The notes under the pieces were generated by a model. The model saw only the letters and a program-made list of their open reading frames with translations, did not search any database and had not been told where the DNA came from. Below, piece by piece: positions 1 through 11,134 of a stretch of DNA of 64,000 bases (positions are counted from its first letter, which is position 1; each line of letters starts with the position of its first letter). Origin of the DNA: Taxawa tesnikishii (nom. ined.) (Eukaryota; Ascomycota; Dothideomycetes; Dothideales); NCBI GenBank assembly GCA_030247885.1, contig JAPDRO010000001.1, forward strand, positions 372,001-436,000. The letters run 5' to 3'. The translations under genes were made by a program, and so were the position numbers.

Positions 1-2106
1 CGCTCGACGAGGGCTTGAAGCGCGCGTCGCGCTGCAGGGGGACTAGGAGGACCTTGATGGGAGCGACCGCGGGGGTGAATGAGAGGACCTGCAATCACGA
101 TGTTAGGTCATCCTTTCTCTTCTCTTGTATGTGGGGAAGAGGAGATAGGGTGAGGGGAACGGTACAGGTCAGAAAGAGGTGATGCGGGCACTTACAGATC
201 TCGCCTCGTCCTTCTCACGCGTCCAGTAGCTGTGCTCCATCAAACTGTACAGGATACGTCCGATACCGAATGACGGCTCGATAACGTTGGGGATGTACTC
301 GCGGGTGGTGACGGTGCGCTTCTGTTTCTCGAACGTTACGATGCTTTTATCGAGCTCGATTTTGCCGCCCTCGACGCCCTCAACCGACAGCTCGATCTTG
401 CCTTCCTTTTCAATGTCCAAGGACAGCTTCTCCTTCAGCTCTTGAGACAGTTGCTCAAGTGCATCAGAAACGGGCTTCAGGCTCTTCTTTAGCTTCGGGC
501 CAGACGTCTTCTTGTCCAGCACCGCCTGCCATTCCTCGATCTGGTAGGGCTCCTTGAGCGTCTCGCGCGCGGACAGGCTGACGCCCGTCGCCTTTTGATG
601 CACGCTGAGATCGTAAGCGCTGCGGTCCGCGCAGCCGACACACTCGGTCCAGCCGTACGAGTTCAGCAGCTCACAGTCCCAGCAGTCGGACGCGTAGTGG
701 GCCATCTCGTTAGCCATGTGCTGGCGGAAGCGGAGCTTGTTCATGTCGACGCCGATTTTCTGCATGAACAGCATAATGCGGACCAAGAAGTAGCCGAGCG
801 TCTCGTTGTCAACGAGCTTGCTGGCAACCGCATCACCGATAGAGACCATCTTCGGCTCCGTGTTTCCGGCTGACTGTGTCTTGCGGTCCAGTAGCGGCAA
901 CTTGATGTCCTTGACCATGTGGAATTTGGGGTGCGCTTTGCCACCCTCGGGATCGACGAAGTGCTCGATCTCTGCCATCAGGAACTCGCGTACGCGCAGC
1001 AGACCGGATCTTGGGGAGAGCTCGTTACGGAAACTATAACCGATGGATGCGGACGCGAACGGGAGCTGGCCGTCACTGTACTCGAAGAGCTTCTGGAACG
1101 AAAGGAACTGTCCTTGAGCGGTCTCCGGGCGAAGGAAACCTGGCTCGTCACCGGACGCACCAATTTGCGTCTTGAACATGAGGTTGACGGAGACTGGATC
1201 CTCGACCTCGTTCCCAGTGCTAGGATTGCGGATGTCGTGCTTCTTGATAATCTCACCCATCTGCTCGCCGGTGTAGTTGTCGAGAGTGGCCAGTATGAAG
1301 CTGTAGTCGTCCCGAACCTTGTCATCGAGTTTTACGGCGCCCTTTGCAGCCTTGGCCTTCTTCTTCTTGATTTTCGGGTCCTCTTCGGTGTCCTCCACCT
1401 TCTCACCGCGGGCTTCTTTGTCCGACCTGAGTCTAGCTTCCAGCACATCTTTTATCAGATGGTCTGTTCGCAGGATCTCACCGTTCTTGGGATCCTTGCC
1501 TGTTTTTGGATGAGTTGCTCTTATCTCATTGTAACAAATCAATATTGCACTCACACATGAAGTCGGCAAATCTGGCAACGTGGCCACTGGTATCGAGAAC
1601 CTTGTAAGGGGTGACCATGGAGCACTTGAGCGCCATCATCTTCTCGGTCCGGATGAAATGATCTCTCCAGATTTGGATGACTTGATCTTCCAAACTCTCC
1701 AGTGGCGGACCATAGTCGAAGAGACCCTGTAGTCTGTCAGAACCGCGTGCACATGACAATTGTTATATAGAATGGCATGCCTTCCAACCTCCATATGGCT
1801 CGAAACTCTGCCACAGGAAGACCTTGCGGCGCAACAAGGACTCAAATGCGGCCCTGTCAAAGGGCTGACCCTTTGGGTCACGTAGTCGGAAGTCATTGCA
1901 CGAGGTTGGCGTGTGCGGGCAGGGGTTTGGTATCGCTGGCCGCTAGCACTAGAGCGAAAGGCTCTTTTCGAAGCGAATTGAAACGCTGTACGTTTTGGTG
2001 AAAGAAGATTGGGGTGTTTGAATAGAACAAAAGAAGTGGAGTTGTTAGAAGCAGAATTCTGATAGTGGAGGGTTCGGAGGCGTAGTGTGACTCTTTCGAA
2101 GCACAT
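1..2106 (-). CDS. GRS1: Glycyl-tRNA synthetase (class II), 3' end outside window
   Basis: Charges tRNA-Gly with glycine. Class II motif 2 is clear (FRNELSPRSGLLRVREF, near 1000-1040), as is motif 3 (EPSFGIGRILYSLMEHSYW, near 230-290). The start of the anticodon-binding domain (VLSFTPAVAPIKVLLVPLQ) lies at 1-88. Introns read on the minus strand are 89-195, 1501-1554 and 1734-1788, all GT-AG. The cytosolic start is probably the ATG at 1896-1894. An in-frame upstream extension to an ATG at 2106 contains a presequence-like stretch (SKRAFRSSASG), which suggests a mitochondrial form; one GRS1 gene serving both compartments is known in yeast. Odd points: a one-base frame break near 1880 between the start and DPKGQPFDRAAFESLL, possibly a second at the 1734-1788 intron, and the usually conserved block after GLFDYGPP is unusual (LESLEDQVIQIWRDHF). 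The family call is firm; the N-terminal model is not. Confidence 0.88.
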
Positions 2107-2517
2107 CCACGATCAATTACTCTGCGCTTGGGTCAGCGCGCCTCACTCGAACAATACAACACAGTTCAATGGCAGTGCCTACCCTCAGCGGCGTCCGTAT
2201 CGAGGAGATATAGATAATTAAATGCGCTCAACTCCTTATTCGAAATTGCTTGGAACGCTGAAACTTGCCAAGATTCAAAATCGAGCGCTTGGGCCATTCT
2301 CCGCCAAAAAGTTCCTGTTGGTTTCCACTTTCACATGCACGTAAACTGAGCAACTTCATGCGCTGAGAAGCAGAACAGGACAACCGACTGTCACCTAGCA
2401 AGTTGCTACTACAACAACCCTGGAATTTCGGCTGCATTTCTTCTCGCCGGAATAACCCACGCGCCCGTGCAGACCATTCACGCTAGACTTAGCCAGCGTA
2501 TACGCCCCTCCTATGAC

Positions 2518-3932
2518 ATGGGCTCCTCCAAAGACCCGAGGAAGATTGGGAATAAGATCAAACGTCAGGAACAGCACCTGAAAGCAAAGAAAGCCAAGGA
2601 AAGCTCCAAAAGAGATGATCGCCTGAAGAGAAGACGTACAGAGGACAAGAATCCGGCTCTACGGGACCAAAGAAGAGCAAAGAACGTTCCGCTCACAATC
2701 GACGCAAAGCGCAAATGGGACGTTGCAGACGGAGTGGACGATGATGATATTGGACTGGCCGTGGATCTGCAGGCGACCAAAAGGCGGCGCGTGAACGACA
2801 ATCTTGGCGATGACTTGACCGCTGCGTTGACTGGAGACTCGGATGATGAAGAGGAGGGTGATGAGGAGGATGACGACGATGTGGACAGTATGCTGGAGGA
2901 GGATCTTGAGGAGGAAGACGAAGATGAAGGCGAAGAGAAAGAAGCAGAGGACAGGACTCCAGCTGTATCCAAACGATCAGCATCTCCTGCGCAATCAACC
3001 GCTACAGACCTAAATCTGACCCCAGAATCGCTCCAGGCGCGCTTCCCCTCGCTGTTCGAGAACTCGGAAACCCCACCGAAAGTGCTCGTTACAACATCCT
3101 TGAATTCCACGCTCCATAAAGAAGCGAAGATTCTAACAGAACTGTTTCCGAACTCGGTGTACATCCGTCGGTCCGCGCATGCATATGGGCATAAATACTC
3201 AGTCAAGGAGATTGCAGGATTTGCGTCCAACAGGAACTTCACGACACTGATCGTCTTGGTAAGCCTTTTCCTTGTCTGGAATTCATGCACAGGGACTTTA
3301 TGATGCTGAGCTATATCTCCTAGAACGAAGATTTGAAGAAACCATCCGGTTTAGATGTGGTTCACCTCCCTCAAGGACCAATGTTCCATTTCTCTATAAA
3401 CAAATGGATAGAGGGCAAGAAACTACCGGGGCAGTGAGTAAAAGGAACCCTGTTTGCGTCCAAGATTATTACTGAACCCTTCGGTAGCGGAAACCCAACG
3501 AACCACCACCCAGAGCTCATCCTAAACGGTTTCAGAACACCATTGGGTCTTCTCACTGCGCATTTGTTCAAAAGATGTTTCCCCGCAGCCTGAGCTGCAG
3601 GGTCGGCAGGTCGTAACTCTCCACAACCAGAGAGACTACATCGTAAGCTTAACAATTCCTCGAATCAAAGCCGCTTGCTGAAATCCCCATCTTAGTTCCT
3701 CCGGCGGCACAGGTACATCTTCCGTGACAAGCGCGGCTCGGAGAAGAGCATCCAGGGCGCGGACGGGCAAAACATTCGGGGTGTCGAAGACATCAGAGTT
3801 GGCCTCCAAGAAATCGGTCCGAGGGTGACGTTGAAGTTGAGAAGGATCGACAAGGGCATCCAGAGGGCGAGTGGGCAGGAGTGGGAATGGAAGGCTGGCA
3901 GTGAGAAGGTCAGAACGAGGTTCCAGCTGTAG
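2518..3932 (+). CDS. RPF1: Ribosome production factor 1 (Brix domain)
   Basis: Nucleolar Brix-domain protein needed for 60S subunit assembly and 27S pre-rRNA processing. The N-terminus is lysine-rich (MGSSKDPRKIGNKIKRQEQ), followed by a long Asp/Glu-rich spacer at about residues 115-165. The Brix domain starts near PPKVLVTTSLNST and ends with LKLRRIDKGIQRASGQEWEW. Four exons: 2518-3258, 3324-3433, 3488-3642 and 3696-3932, with introns of 54-65 nt. In exon 3 the protein runs LFKRCFP and then continues as QPELQGRQVVTLHNQRDYI in another frame, broken at the C4 run 3581-3584; adding two C restores the usual FPPQPELQ. It is divergent from GRS1, with start codons about 410 bp apart. The ATG at 2518 is preferred over an upstream GTG because it opens directly on the conserved basic N-terminus. 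Confidence 0.92.
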
Positions 3933-4840
3933 AGAGGAACATCCCAAGGCGTGTCCGGTCCAACGACGGAAGACGTACGAGGCCTATCGCAAGCGGAAAC
4001 GTGTTCTGGTAGCGGCATGCGATATGGAAGATTCCCGTGTATACACCGTTCCGCGTTGAGGAGAAATCCGCTGTTTTTCCTCTCCGAGAGACTTCCCGGA
4101 TTCCCGAACCTTCAGGAAGGTCGCCGGTACACAGCCTAGCATGAAGGATTCGGCGACTGGCCGTTTCGGGGTTGTTGTGCTGGCGAGTAGCCCATCGCGT
4201 TTCGATTCGCATAATGTCGATCTTTGCGTCTCGAACCATGATGTATATACACACCGCAAACACGGCAAGCTTGTCGGCACAGTGAGATGCTTACTGATAT
4301 CTGCCGTCATGGCCAGCAGCTGACGGCTGTCAGATCCATAGACTCCGTCAGGCCAGGATCTGGATATGCGACAGCGTTGATTCTTTCGGCCACAGTTCCT
4401 GCTCAGTGCTTGGGTAGGTCACCAGAACGGTTTCCCAGGATTTCGCGGGCATCGTGAAAGAGCTTTCTGACTATCCTGTCTGGTAGTCTGCTCAAGCCGC
4501 GCAAACTCGGAGCCATCTAGTCTTGCATAGTGTGTTTGGTCGGTGGTTCCCGACGGGCGATACTGACGATCAATCGGTGCAGGGTGTCGGACAGAATTCA
4601 TGTATCTCAGGAAGCAACAGGAAAATTCTTTTCATATCGTGTCTGGATGACCGTTTGCTCCTTCCAACCCCGATACTTGTGAAGTATAGCGTAATCCATG
4701 AGCATGTTGTTGCCTCCCCAGATACCGATTCCTACCCTGATGGATGCTCCGCAAAACCCACTACATCAACTTTTGACCACTCATCCGCTGTTTCTTTGAT
4801 CTAGCATCCTAGCCCAGATACCGCCGCACAGCAAGAGGCA
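3933..4840 (+). other. Intergenic, no gene recognised
   Basis: Holds the 3' flank of RPF1 and the promoter side of the next plus-strand gene. Only short, mutually overlapping open frames are present, with no recognisable protein motif, tRNA or repeat. Confidence 0.5.
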
Positions 4841-5951
4841 ATGCCTCTTACCATCCACCCACCGCGCAGGCCGTCCATCACGACTGCACCAGAACCCGCA
4901 TACGGCGCTCCAACACACGACAGCGCAGTCGCGCCTCGGTCAAACGTTCGCTCCGCATCGCCAGTCCCGCCACCCACAAGCCCTCTGACTCCGGTCCCGC
5001 GCCCAGCGGTTCCCGTTCTCAACCACAACCATGTCGTAGCACCACCGCCGGCGGACGTTCCATCCGTCCCACAGTCCTCTCCGTCTTGCAGTCCAGCGCT
5101 GCCGCCTACCCAGTTTATCGAACAACTGCCCTCGCGCCCATTCTCCGATGCCGACAACACCGATGCGATCGCGCTGCGTGCGGCAATATCAAGTCTGCAG
5201 ATCCAACGCAAGCGCGCGCAGGACGACATGCGCACACTGCAGCGCGTGAAAGAAGACGCAGTCGCGCATCCCGAGGAATTCAAACAGGAGCTGTTAGCCC
5301 GTGCGCGCGCTGCGAAGAGTAAGGCACACCCCGCGACTCCGCTGCAAAGAACAACGCCGCCCAGCGACACCTCCTCTCCATCAGAGAAGGACGCCGGGGC
5401 CGGTGCGGCGGACGCGCGGAGTAGCCGCCCGGAGCACCACCTGGACGACGAAGTACCGGATTCGCAACGCAGTGCCTCGCCTCTGAGTTCCTTCAACTCC
5501 GCACCCAGCACAGCACCCCTCCCCAGCAGATCTCCACCTCGGACAACTTTCGCTTCCGCACACCCCAGATGCAGAACGTGGTCCGGTGTCCGCCGATCAA
5601 CTGGGCCAAGTACCACATTGTGGGCGAGCCCCTGGAGCGCATGCACCGCGTGCAGCAGGAGAGGCCGAGCGATGGGTTGGGCGGGGAGGGAAGGGCTACT
5701 ATTGCTGCACCTTACAGTCCTTTCACGGATGTTTTGGAGAAGGATGTTGGGGTGGGTTACAGGAGGGGCGAGGGGAGGAAGGATAGTGCGGCGGGGAAGG
5801 ACATTCGAGAAAGGGGAGCAACTTGGTGGGAGTTTAGGAGCCTTCCGATCTAGATGATCTTCACGGTGCCGGAGAGGAGGCGAAGCAAGAACGGAGTGGC
5901 GACAAGAAGAAACAAAAGAAGAAGAGGGGTGGCAAGAAAAGGAGAAACTGA
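4841..5951 (+). CDS. Conserved fungal protein of unknown function
   Basis: Not recognised as a named family. The N-terminal 110 residues are Pro/Ser-rich and probably disordered. A predicted helical or coiled-coil segment follows (ALRAAISSLQIQRKRAQDD and onward, residues about 120-155). Next comes a compact block (FRFRTPQMQNVVRCPPINWA then KYHIVGEPLERMHRVQQERP) that looks strongly constrained and probably defines the family. The C-terminus is lysine-rich (GDKKKQKKKRGGKKRRN), suggesting a nuclear protein. Three frames are used in turn. The changes lie near the CCCC run at 5520 and near 5837, each as if one base were missing. A 56-nt GT-AG intron (5453-5508) could also explain the first change, but the one-base pattern seen elsewhere makes a sequence error likelier. 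The ATG at 4841 is the first in frame. Confidence 0.6.
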
Positions 5952-6207
5952 GGCTGGCTATGAGGGATGAGCTTTATGGTTAGATGACGATGGGTTATGA
6001 ACTGCTAGAACGGGGACTGGAAAACAGGGGTTTGAGTCTGCTTCTCTCACTTCAGTGAACAACAAGGGATTCATCCTTATGGAGAATGGGGTATCTCATT
6101 TCATCGTTCATCGAAACTTATCGCCGTCACGCCAGATCGTCAGGACAGTAAAGTCATCTCCCCACGTCCTCATCGGGGTAAGGGTTTTTCATCTTGTTTC
6201 TTTATCC

Positions 6208-7168
6208 TCACTTCTCCATACGTCCACCTATGTAGTCCGTCACGGTCCTCCTCTGCCTTCTGCGTCCAACAACACACTCACCAAACCAAACAATCGTATT
6301 CAACAGCATCAAACCCGTCGCAACCCACGTTAGAACCATGAATTTGCCACCCTTCTTCGCACTAACCCCAACCGCGTTTCCGTGGTCATTGATAACATCC
6401 TGCGCCTTGACCGCCACAGCCGTGGTGATAGCGCTCGCGACGCCAATCGCCAGAAACGCCAACCCGGAAACGAGGATGTTGACGGATGCGCTCAGCCTGC
6501 CTTCGAACAGAACAGAGACCAGGCTGCAGATGGTGGAGATACCGATCAAGCCGATCGCGACGCAGTACAGGATGAAGGCCGCCTTCTGCGCGACCCGCAG
6601 CGCGTTGAGCCCATCCGGCACTGCGCTCGGCCAGTGCAGGTCTGTCAGGTTGATGTTGGAGTGGCCACTCGCGTTCAGCTCGCGCTGCAGCGTCGTCGTG
6701 GGGTCGAAGTTGTACCCGCCCGTGCGCTTGCTGCAGCTCGTAACGTTCTTGTGGATGTCGCTTGCTTTGAGGGTCGCGTTGGGCAGAGCGGCAGGCGTGT
6801 AGTAGCCCTCGCAATAGTCGAGCAGGTGCGCCGAGTAGAAGTCGTGCACTCCCAGGAGCGGGCAAGGGAGTTGAGGTCCGAACTTATTTCGTTCTGGATG
6901 GATGGGGTCAGGTTGTGGATGAAGCTGGTTAGCGGGTTGGAGCTGCTGGATGAGGTCGTGTTGAGGACGTTCTCGCCGATGCGCGAGGTGTTGAGCTGGT
7001 GGGGGAATTAGAAGAGATTGGAGGTAGTTGGGTCAAAAGAAGAGCTCTTACCGTCACGATGGCATAGTCTTCCATGAAAGCTCTTGAGGAGCCGGCGAAG
7101 AGGCAGAGGAAGGAGAGTACGAGCGCTGCTGCGCCAATAGCGACTGGCACAAGCGCAGAGAGACGCAT
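6208..7168 (-). CDS. SUR7/PalI family four-TM membrane protein
   Basis: Plasma-membrane protein of the SUR7/PalI (claudin-like) family, whose members organise eisosomes or sense pH. Exon 1 (7168-7052) encodes an N-terminal membrane segment (PVAIGAAALVLSFLCLFAG). After a 56-nt intron (6996-7051) comes an extracellular domain with N-glycosylation sequons (NTS, NTT, NLT, NAT, NVT, NLT) and the signature LGVHDFYSAHLLDYCEGY. Three further membrane segments follow (starting AAFILYCVAIGLIGISTICS, NILVSGLAFLAIGVASAI and VLTWVATGLMLLNTIVW), then a basic tail. A one-base frame break near 6856 separates LNSLARS from LGVHDFY. Which family member (Sur7, Fmp45 or PalI type) it represents cannot be decided here. 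Confidence 0.82.
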
Positions 7169-7200
7169 TGTAGGAATTGTGGTTACACAAGTTAGCGTTT

Positions 7201-7281
7201 GTATGGATGTGGTACGAGCTGGTGCTTGTATGAATGCAGTACAAACCAGTGTTGGTACGAATGTGGTACAAACCGGCGTAT
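7201..7281. repeat. Three degenerate 27-bp tandem repeats
   Basis: Units at 7201-7227, 7228-7254 and 7255-7281 share the pattern gta-y-g-r-atg-nnn-tac and a common 27-bp period. They sit immediately upstream of the SUR7-like gene's start codon (minus strand, 7168), probably in its 5' UTR or promoter. Confidence 0.7.
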
Positions 7282-8509
7282 GGAGAGGGAGGAAAGAAAA
7301 GAAAAGAAAAGAAACATGGACCTAACCAGCGAGGTTCATATGTCGCATATCTGAATTCACAGACCTGTGTGAAGCAATCGAGCTGGCAAACCAAAGTGAC
7401 GTGTCTTACAGGAACGCGCGCGCACACTGCGTGCATTCCAGTGGCAGTGCTGTTGCACCAGAAACAGGATTTCGCGACGCGAGATATCTAAAAACCATTG
7501 TTATGCGAACGAATCAGTGGGCTTAGACAAATTATGAAACACGAGCTTTCTATGCTATCTGTCGATCTCGCGTTTCAAGGCCTGTCATACGTCCCTTTCG
7601 ACGAGCTTGACCGGCTCTGGTGTCTACAAGGCGGTGGAAGGTAGGTATCCAGTCTTGGGGTAGCAGCGTACTCCTGTTATTCCTTGTTTAATGTGAAATC
7701 TGATCTTGATACCCTTTCCCACGTGAAATTGAGAGTGAACTGCGGGTAAAGCCCAAGCGAAGCGTAGTGAGATTTGATTGAAGGCCAAGTGAAGCTTGAG
7801 TGAAGCATAGATGAAGTATCGAAATGTTTGCCGGTATCTGCACGCTTCGAAGTATCAATGTGAATAGGGTAGTATGTTGGCTATGTCGTCGCTAAACGAC
7901 GTTCAGGTTTGGCATTCGAAGCGCCTCGTGACGCATGCTCCCGCCAAGCGAAGTCGCCAACCAAATCTCCTCCATCTTTCGACCTGTTCGTTCAACAAGA
8001 CAACCACTCACAAAGGTCAGGAAGTTGACGGCACAAACGGACTCCGCCATGTATCCCAAGGCACCGTGCCCTTATACACGTCGGACCAAGGAGGCTGCTT
8101 TGCCGTGACCCATACGGCCGTCAGCTTATCCTCCTGTAGGACGCCTGAGGGTTGCATTATTCATCCCGAAGAGCGGTATAGCCGCAACTTTCTAGAGGAA
8201 GCACCTGAGGTCTCCACAAACGGTGCGGCTAGATGCCTTAGCGGGATGTAGAAGCATGGTTGTCTCCGCAGGTAGAGTAGAGATATCCAGAGCGCGCGGT
8301 ATACGGCATCCGCAAGGCCGCCAATATGTCCTATTAAGGTCAGGGTTTTCTTAGGGTTAAGCGGCTCTAGTATGACAGCTGGGAGGCCTGATCTCATGAC
8401 TCCTTGGCGTACGGTCCAAGGCAGCCTACAGATGCATGCAGCAGACTGCTATAATACTCAAGATGAGTCCTTCGTGTTACTGATGCGAACAATCATATTT
8501 CCCAAAACC
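7282..8509. other. Intergenic between two diverging genes
   Basis: Contains the upstream regions of the SUR7-like gene (minus) and of the FAD oxidoreductase (plus). Loose repeats of an aagtgaagc-like word occur at about 7745-7815. A 125-codon open frame at 7874-8251 shows no recognisable motif. No RNA gene was seen. Confidence 0.45.
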
Positions 8510-10206
8510 ATGGAAGCCATCACGAAGTTACTCTCCAAAGAGGAGATCATTCTCCCCGGTTCATCTCTCTATGAGGACGAATGCAAGACTTGGGACGCTC
8601 ACAAAAACTTGCACCCGCAGGTCATAGCCAGACCTGGATCCCTCGAGAGCCTCTCTCGCCTCATCGTCTTTCTTTGCAACAGCGAACTTGACTTCACCAT
8701 ACGCAGTAGCGGCACCGGATCGGCTTCTGCCAGAGATGTCTTGGTCAGCATGGCGGCGTTCGATGGCTTTGAATGGGACGCATCTTCAGAAACAATTACG
8801 ATCGGCACTGGTCAGACTTGGGGAGAAGTCGACCGCAAGATGGAAGAGGCAGATCCAGATTATGCAGGTAGGACATCGGACGCTTCGACTAGCCACGAGG
8901 CAACTGACCTTCTGCAGCTATGAGCGCCAGATGTACGTATGTTGGAGTCGGTGGCTCCGTCCTGGCTGGCGGGATATCCTGGCAGTCATCCGAACGCGGT
9001 CTCATCTCCGACCCGCAAAATCTGCTTGACGCTCAAGTGGTGAAGACCGACGGTACGGTCATCTGGGCGTCCAAAGAACCGGACCTCTTCTGGGCGCTTC
9101 GGGGCGGTGGAGGTGGCTTTGGAGGTCTGTTTTCATCATATCAGAGGCAGGCGTACTTCACAGGCATGTGCTGACGTCAATCCAGTTGTCACCGCATTCA
9201 AGATTAGAGCATACAAGTACACCAACAAGATCTATGCAGGCATCGTCATGTACCCGAGAGAATCACTTCCACAGGTAGCTAAGAAGGTGACCGCTTTCGT
9301 CCGCGAGAACAACGACCCCAAAATGGCTCTTCACTTCTATTGCCTCAACCTTACCCACGGAGATCCTCTTCAGGACAAGCCTGTGCCCGGCATCGCAGTC
9401 ATGGTGTACGACGGTCATGGCGAGGAGCACGGCCGCAGCGAAGTCGGTTTCAAGTGGGCGCTTGACATCGAGGGCGCGGTGGATACCACTTCGGCCATAA
9501 CCTACCGCCAGGCAAACCAGTTAGCTGGTAAGACAATCTCCTTACATGTAAGATATCTGACATCCGCTCACTTGCGCCACAGACAGCCTCAAGAGCATCA
9601 AGGGCCGGATAAACACCTACTACGCCGGCGCCACGATTCCCACCATCGACGAGGGACTGATCTTCCGCGCTTGGGAATGGTACGACAACCTGATCGAGAG
9701 AGAACCTAAACTCAGCCCCGGCACACTCGTCTTGATCGAGATCGTACAGAAGGTAAGCTTTGTTTCGCCCTCCCCAGATCGCTCAAAGTCGACTTAGCAA
9801 ATCCATCTCTAGAACGCTTTCAGTTCGATCGAATCACCTACCGACTGCGCCTGGCCGCACACGTCACACCAGCACATTCTGCAATTGGGTACGGGCGCAC
9901 TGCCCGGGTCTCCAGAATTGGACAAGCTGGCTCTGCAGGCTCTGCACGACGGACCCTTCCAGATCGCGCCCGGTCACAGTGATGCAGATTATTTCCCCAA
10001 TTTCACGCAACCGTTCAATGATCCCAAGGCGGTAAGCTACTCAACATCCAATTCGCGCTCTCTCCAGCAATCATCGCCCGGTTGACCGACGGCTGACGTG
10101 CCTGTAACAGATCTTCGGGCAGAACTACGAGAAGCTGGTGAGCCTGAAGCAGCACTACGATCCATTGGGACGTTTGAAGGGGTGGTTTGCGCAAGTGCCG
10201 AATTAA
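8510..10206 (+). CDS. FAD-linked oxidoreductase, BBE/PCMH type
   Basis: Flavoenzyme of the FAD-binding PCMH / berberine-bridge-like family; the substrate cannot be predicted. Six exons: 8510-8867, 8918-9124, 9186-9537, 9593-9752, 9813-10031 and 10111-10206. All introns are GT-AG, 50-79 nt, and no frame break is needed. The FAD domain shows IRSSGTGSASARDVLVSM, YVGVGGSVLAGGISW and LFWALRGGGGGFGVVTAF. The C-terminal BBE segment ends NYEKLVSLKQHYDPLGRL. Family members often attach FAD covalently through a His in an RSGGH motif; here the motif reads RSSGT, so that His is absent. No signal peptide is seen, so the enzyme is probably intracellular. The ATG at 8510 has a strong context (AAACCATGG) and begins MEAITKLL; in-frame upstream ATGs at 8482 and 8372 are less convincing. 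Confidence 0.87.
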
Positions 10207-11134
10207 AAAAATAGAAGTAAAAATGGCCGTGTTCATATCTCATCGCATGTTTCTCAGATAAGCCCGAAACCACACCCGTCTTCTGAATCAATTGTCCAAC
10301 CTTCACTCAGCCGTCTGTGCCTCGCGTTTCATCCCTGGTTACACGGAAGGAACCGGACGGTACTCGCAGATACAGCCAACGTCTTGCTGGACCCCAAGAG
10401 TGCAAACAAGGGATATCGAGCTGCAGTAGCGCCACTTGCAAGGGACATCAAAGCTGGGCACCACCCATATCATCGTTTTCGTGCTCTTTCTCTCCATATG
10501 CAGATCTTTAAGGATGACAACCGGGATAATGACACACGCCAGATCAGGTCAAGATGCTCATGGGGACCACGCCATCCCCAGTTTCATTGACCGGTGAGTC
10601 TACCCTGAAATCGTCCCTACGGTTAAGCTTCGGCGGTCAATATGCGGGAGGAGGGTATTTACATACTTGTAGACAACCGCATGTTAAAAGCTTCTGGATA
10701 TATCACGTGTTATGCAAACAAGTGAAGACAGTGAAGTACGTACGCCCAGTGAGGGCTAAACGGAGCGTTTCCGGCTCGGAAACCACGGCCGAGGAGACGT
10801 AGTCGCACGAAAGCAGCGAAGGTCGTTCATAGGTGCTCACGGTATATGGTATTAGATGCATGCAGCTAAAAAGCAACGGACACAGAGCGCCGCCAAGCCT
10901 CACCCTTGCTCCTGCCCGTCTTTGTAGTCAAACGCCGAATGCGCACTCTGCCAGAATCCCATTTACCAATCCGAACTCCACAAAACGAAATCATGAAGTG
11001 AATGAACGGACCACGATGCCGTACCTTCCTCCTCACTACTCAAGATCCCAGTCATCTATTCCATACCGTTCGTAGCCCGTTCCATCGTTTGCACCTCACA
11101 AAAACGCTCAATGCCTTTATGCCCTCACAAGCCT
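10207..11134. other. Intergenic between convergent genes
   Basis: Lies between the 3' ends of the FAD oxidoreductase and the next minus-strand gene. Short open frames only; no protein motif, tRNA or repeat recognised. Confidence 0.45.

Noticed and set aside
5453-5508. 56-nt GT-AG intron to explain the frame change in the 4.8-kb gene
   Set aside because: Possible, but the donor is weak (GTACCG), the removed residues look coding, and a one-base deletion in a C run fits the window-wide pattern.
7874-8251. 125-codon plus-strand frame upstream of the FAD oxidoreductase
   Set aside because: Translation shows no domain or conserved pattern and lies in promoter sequence.
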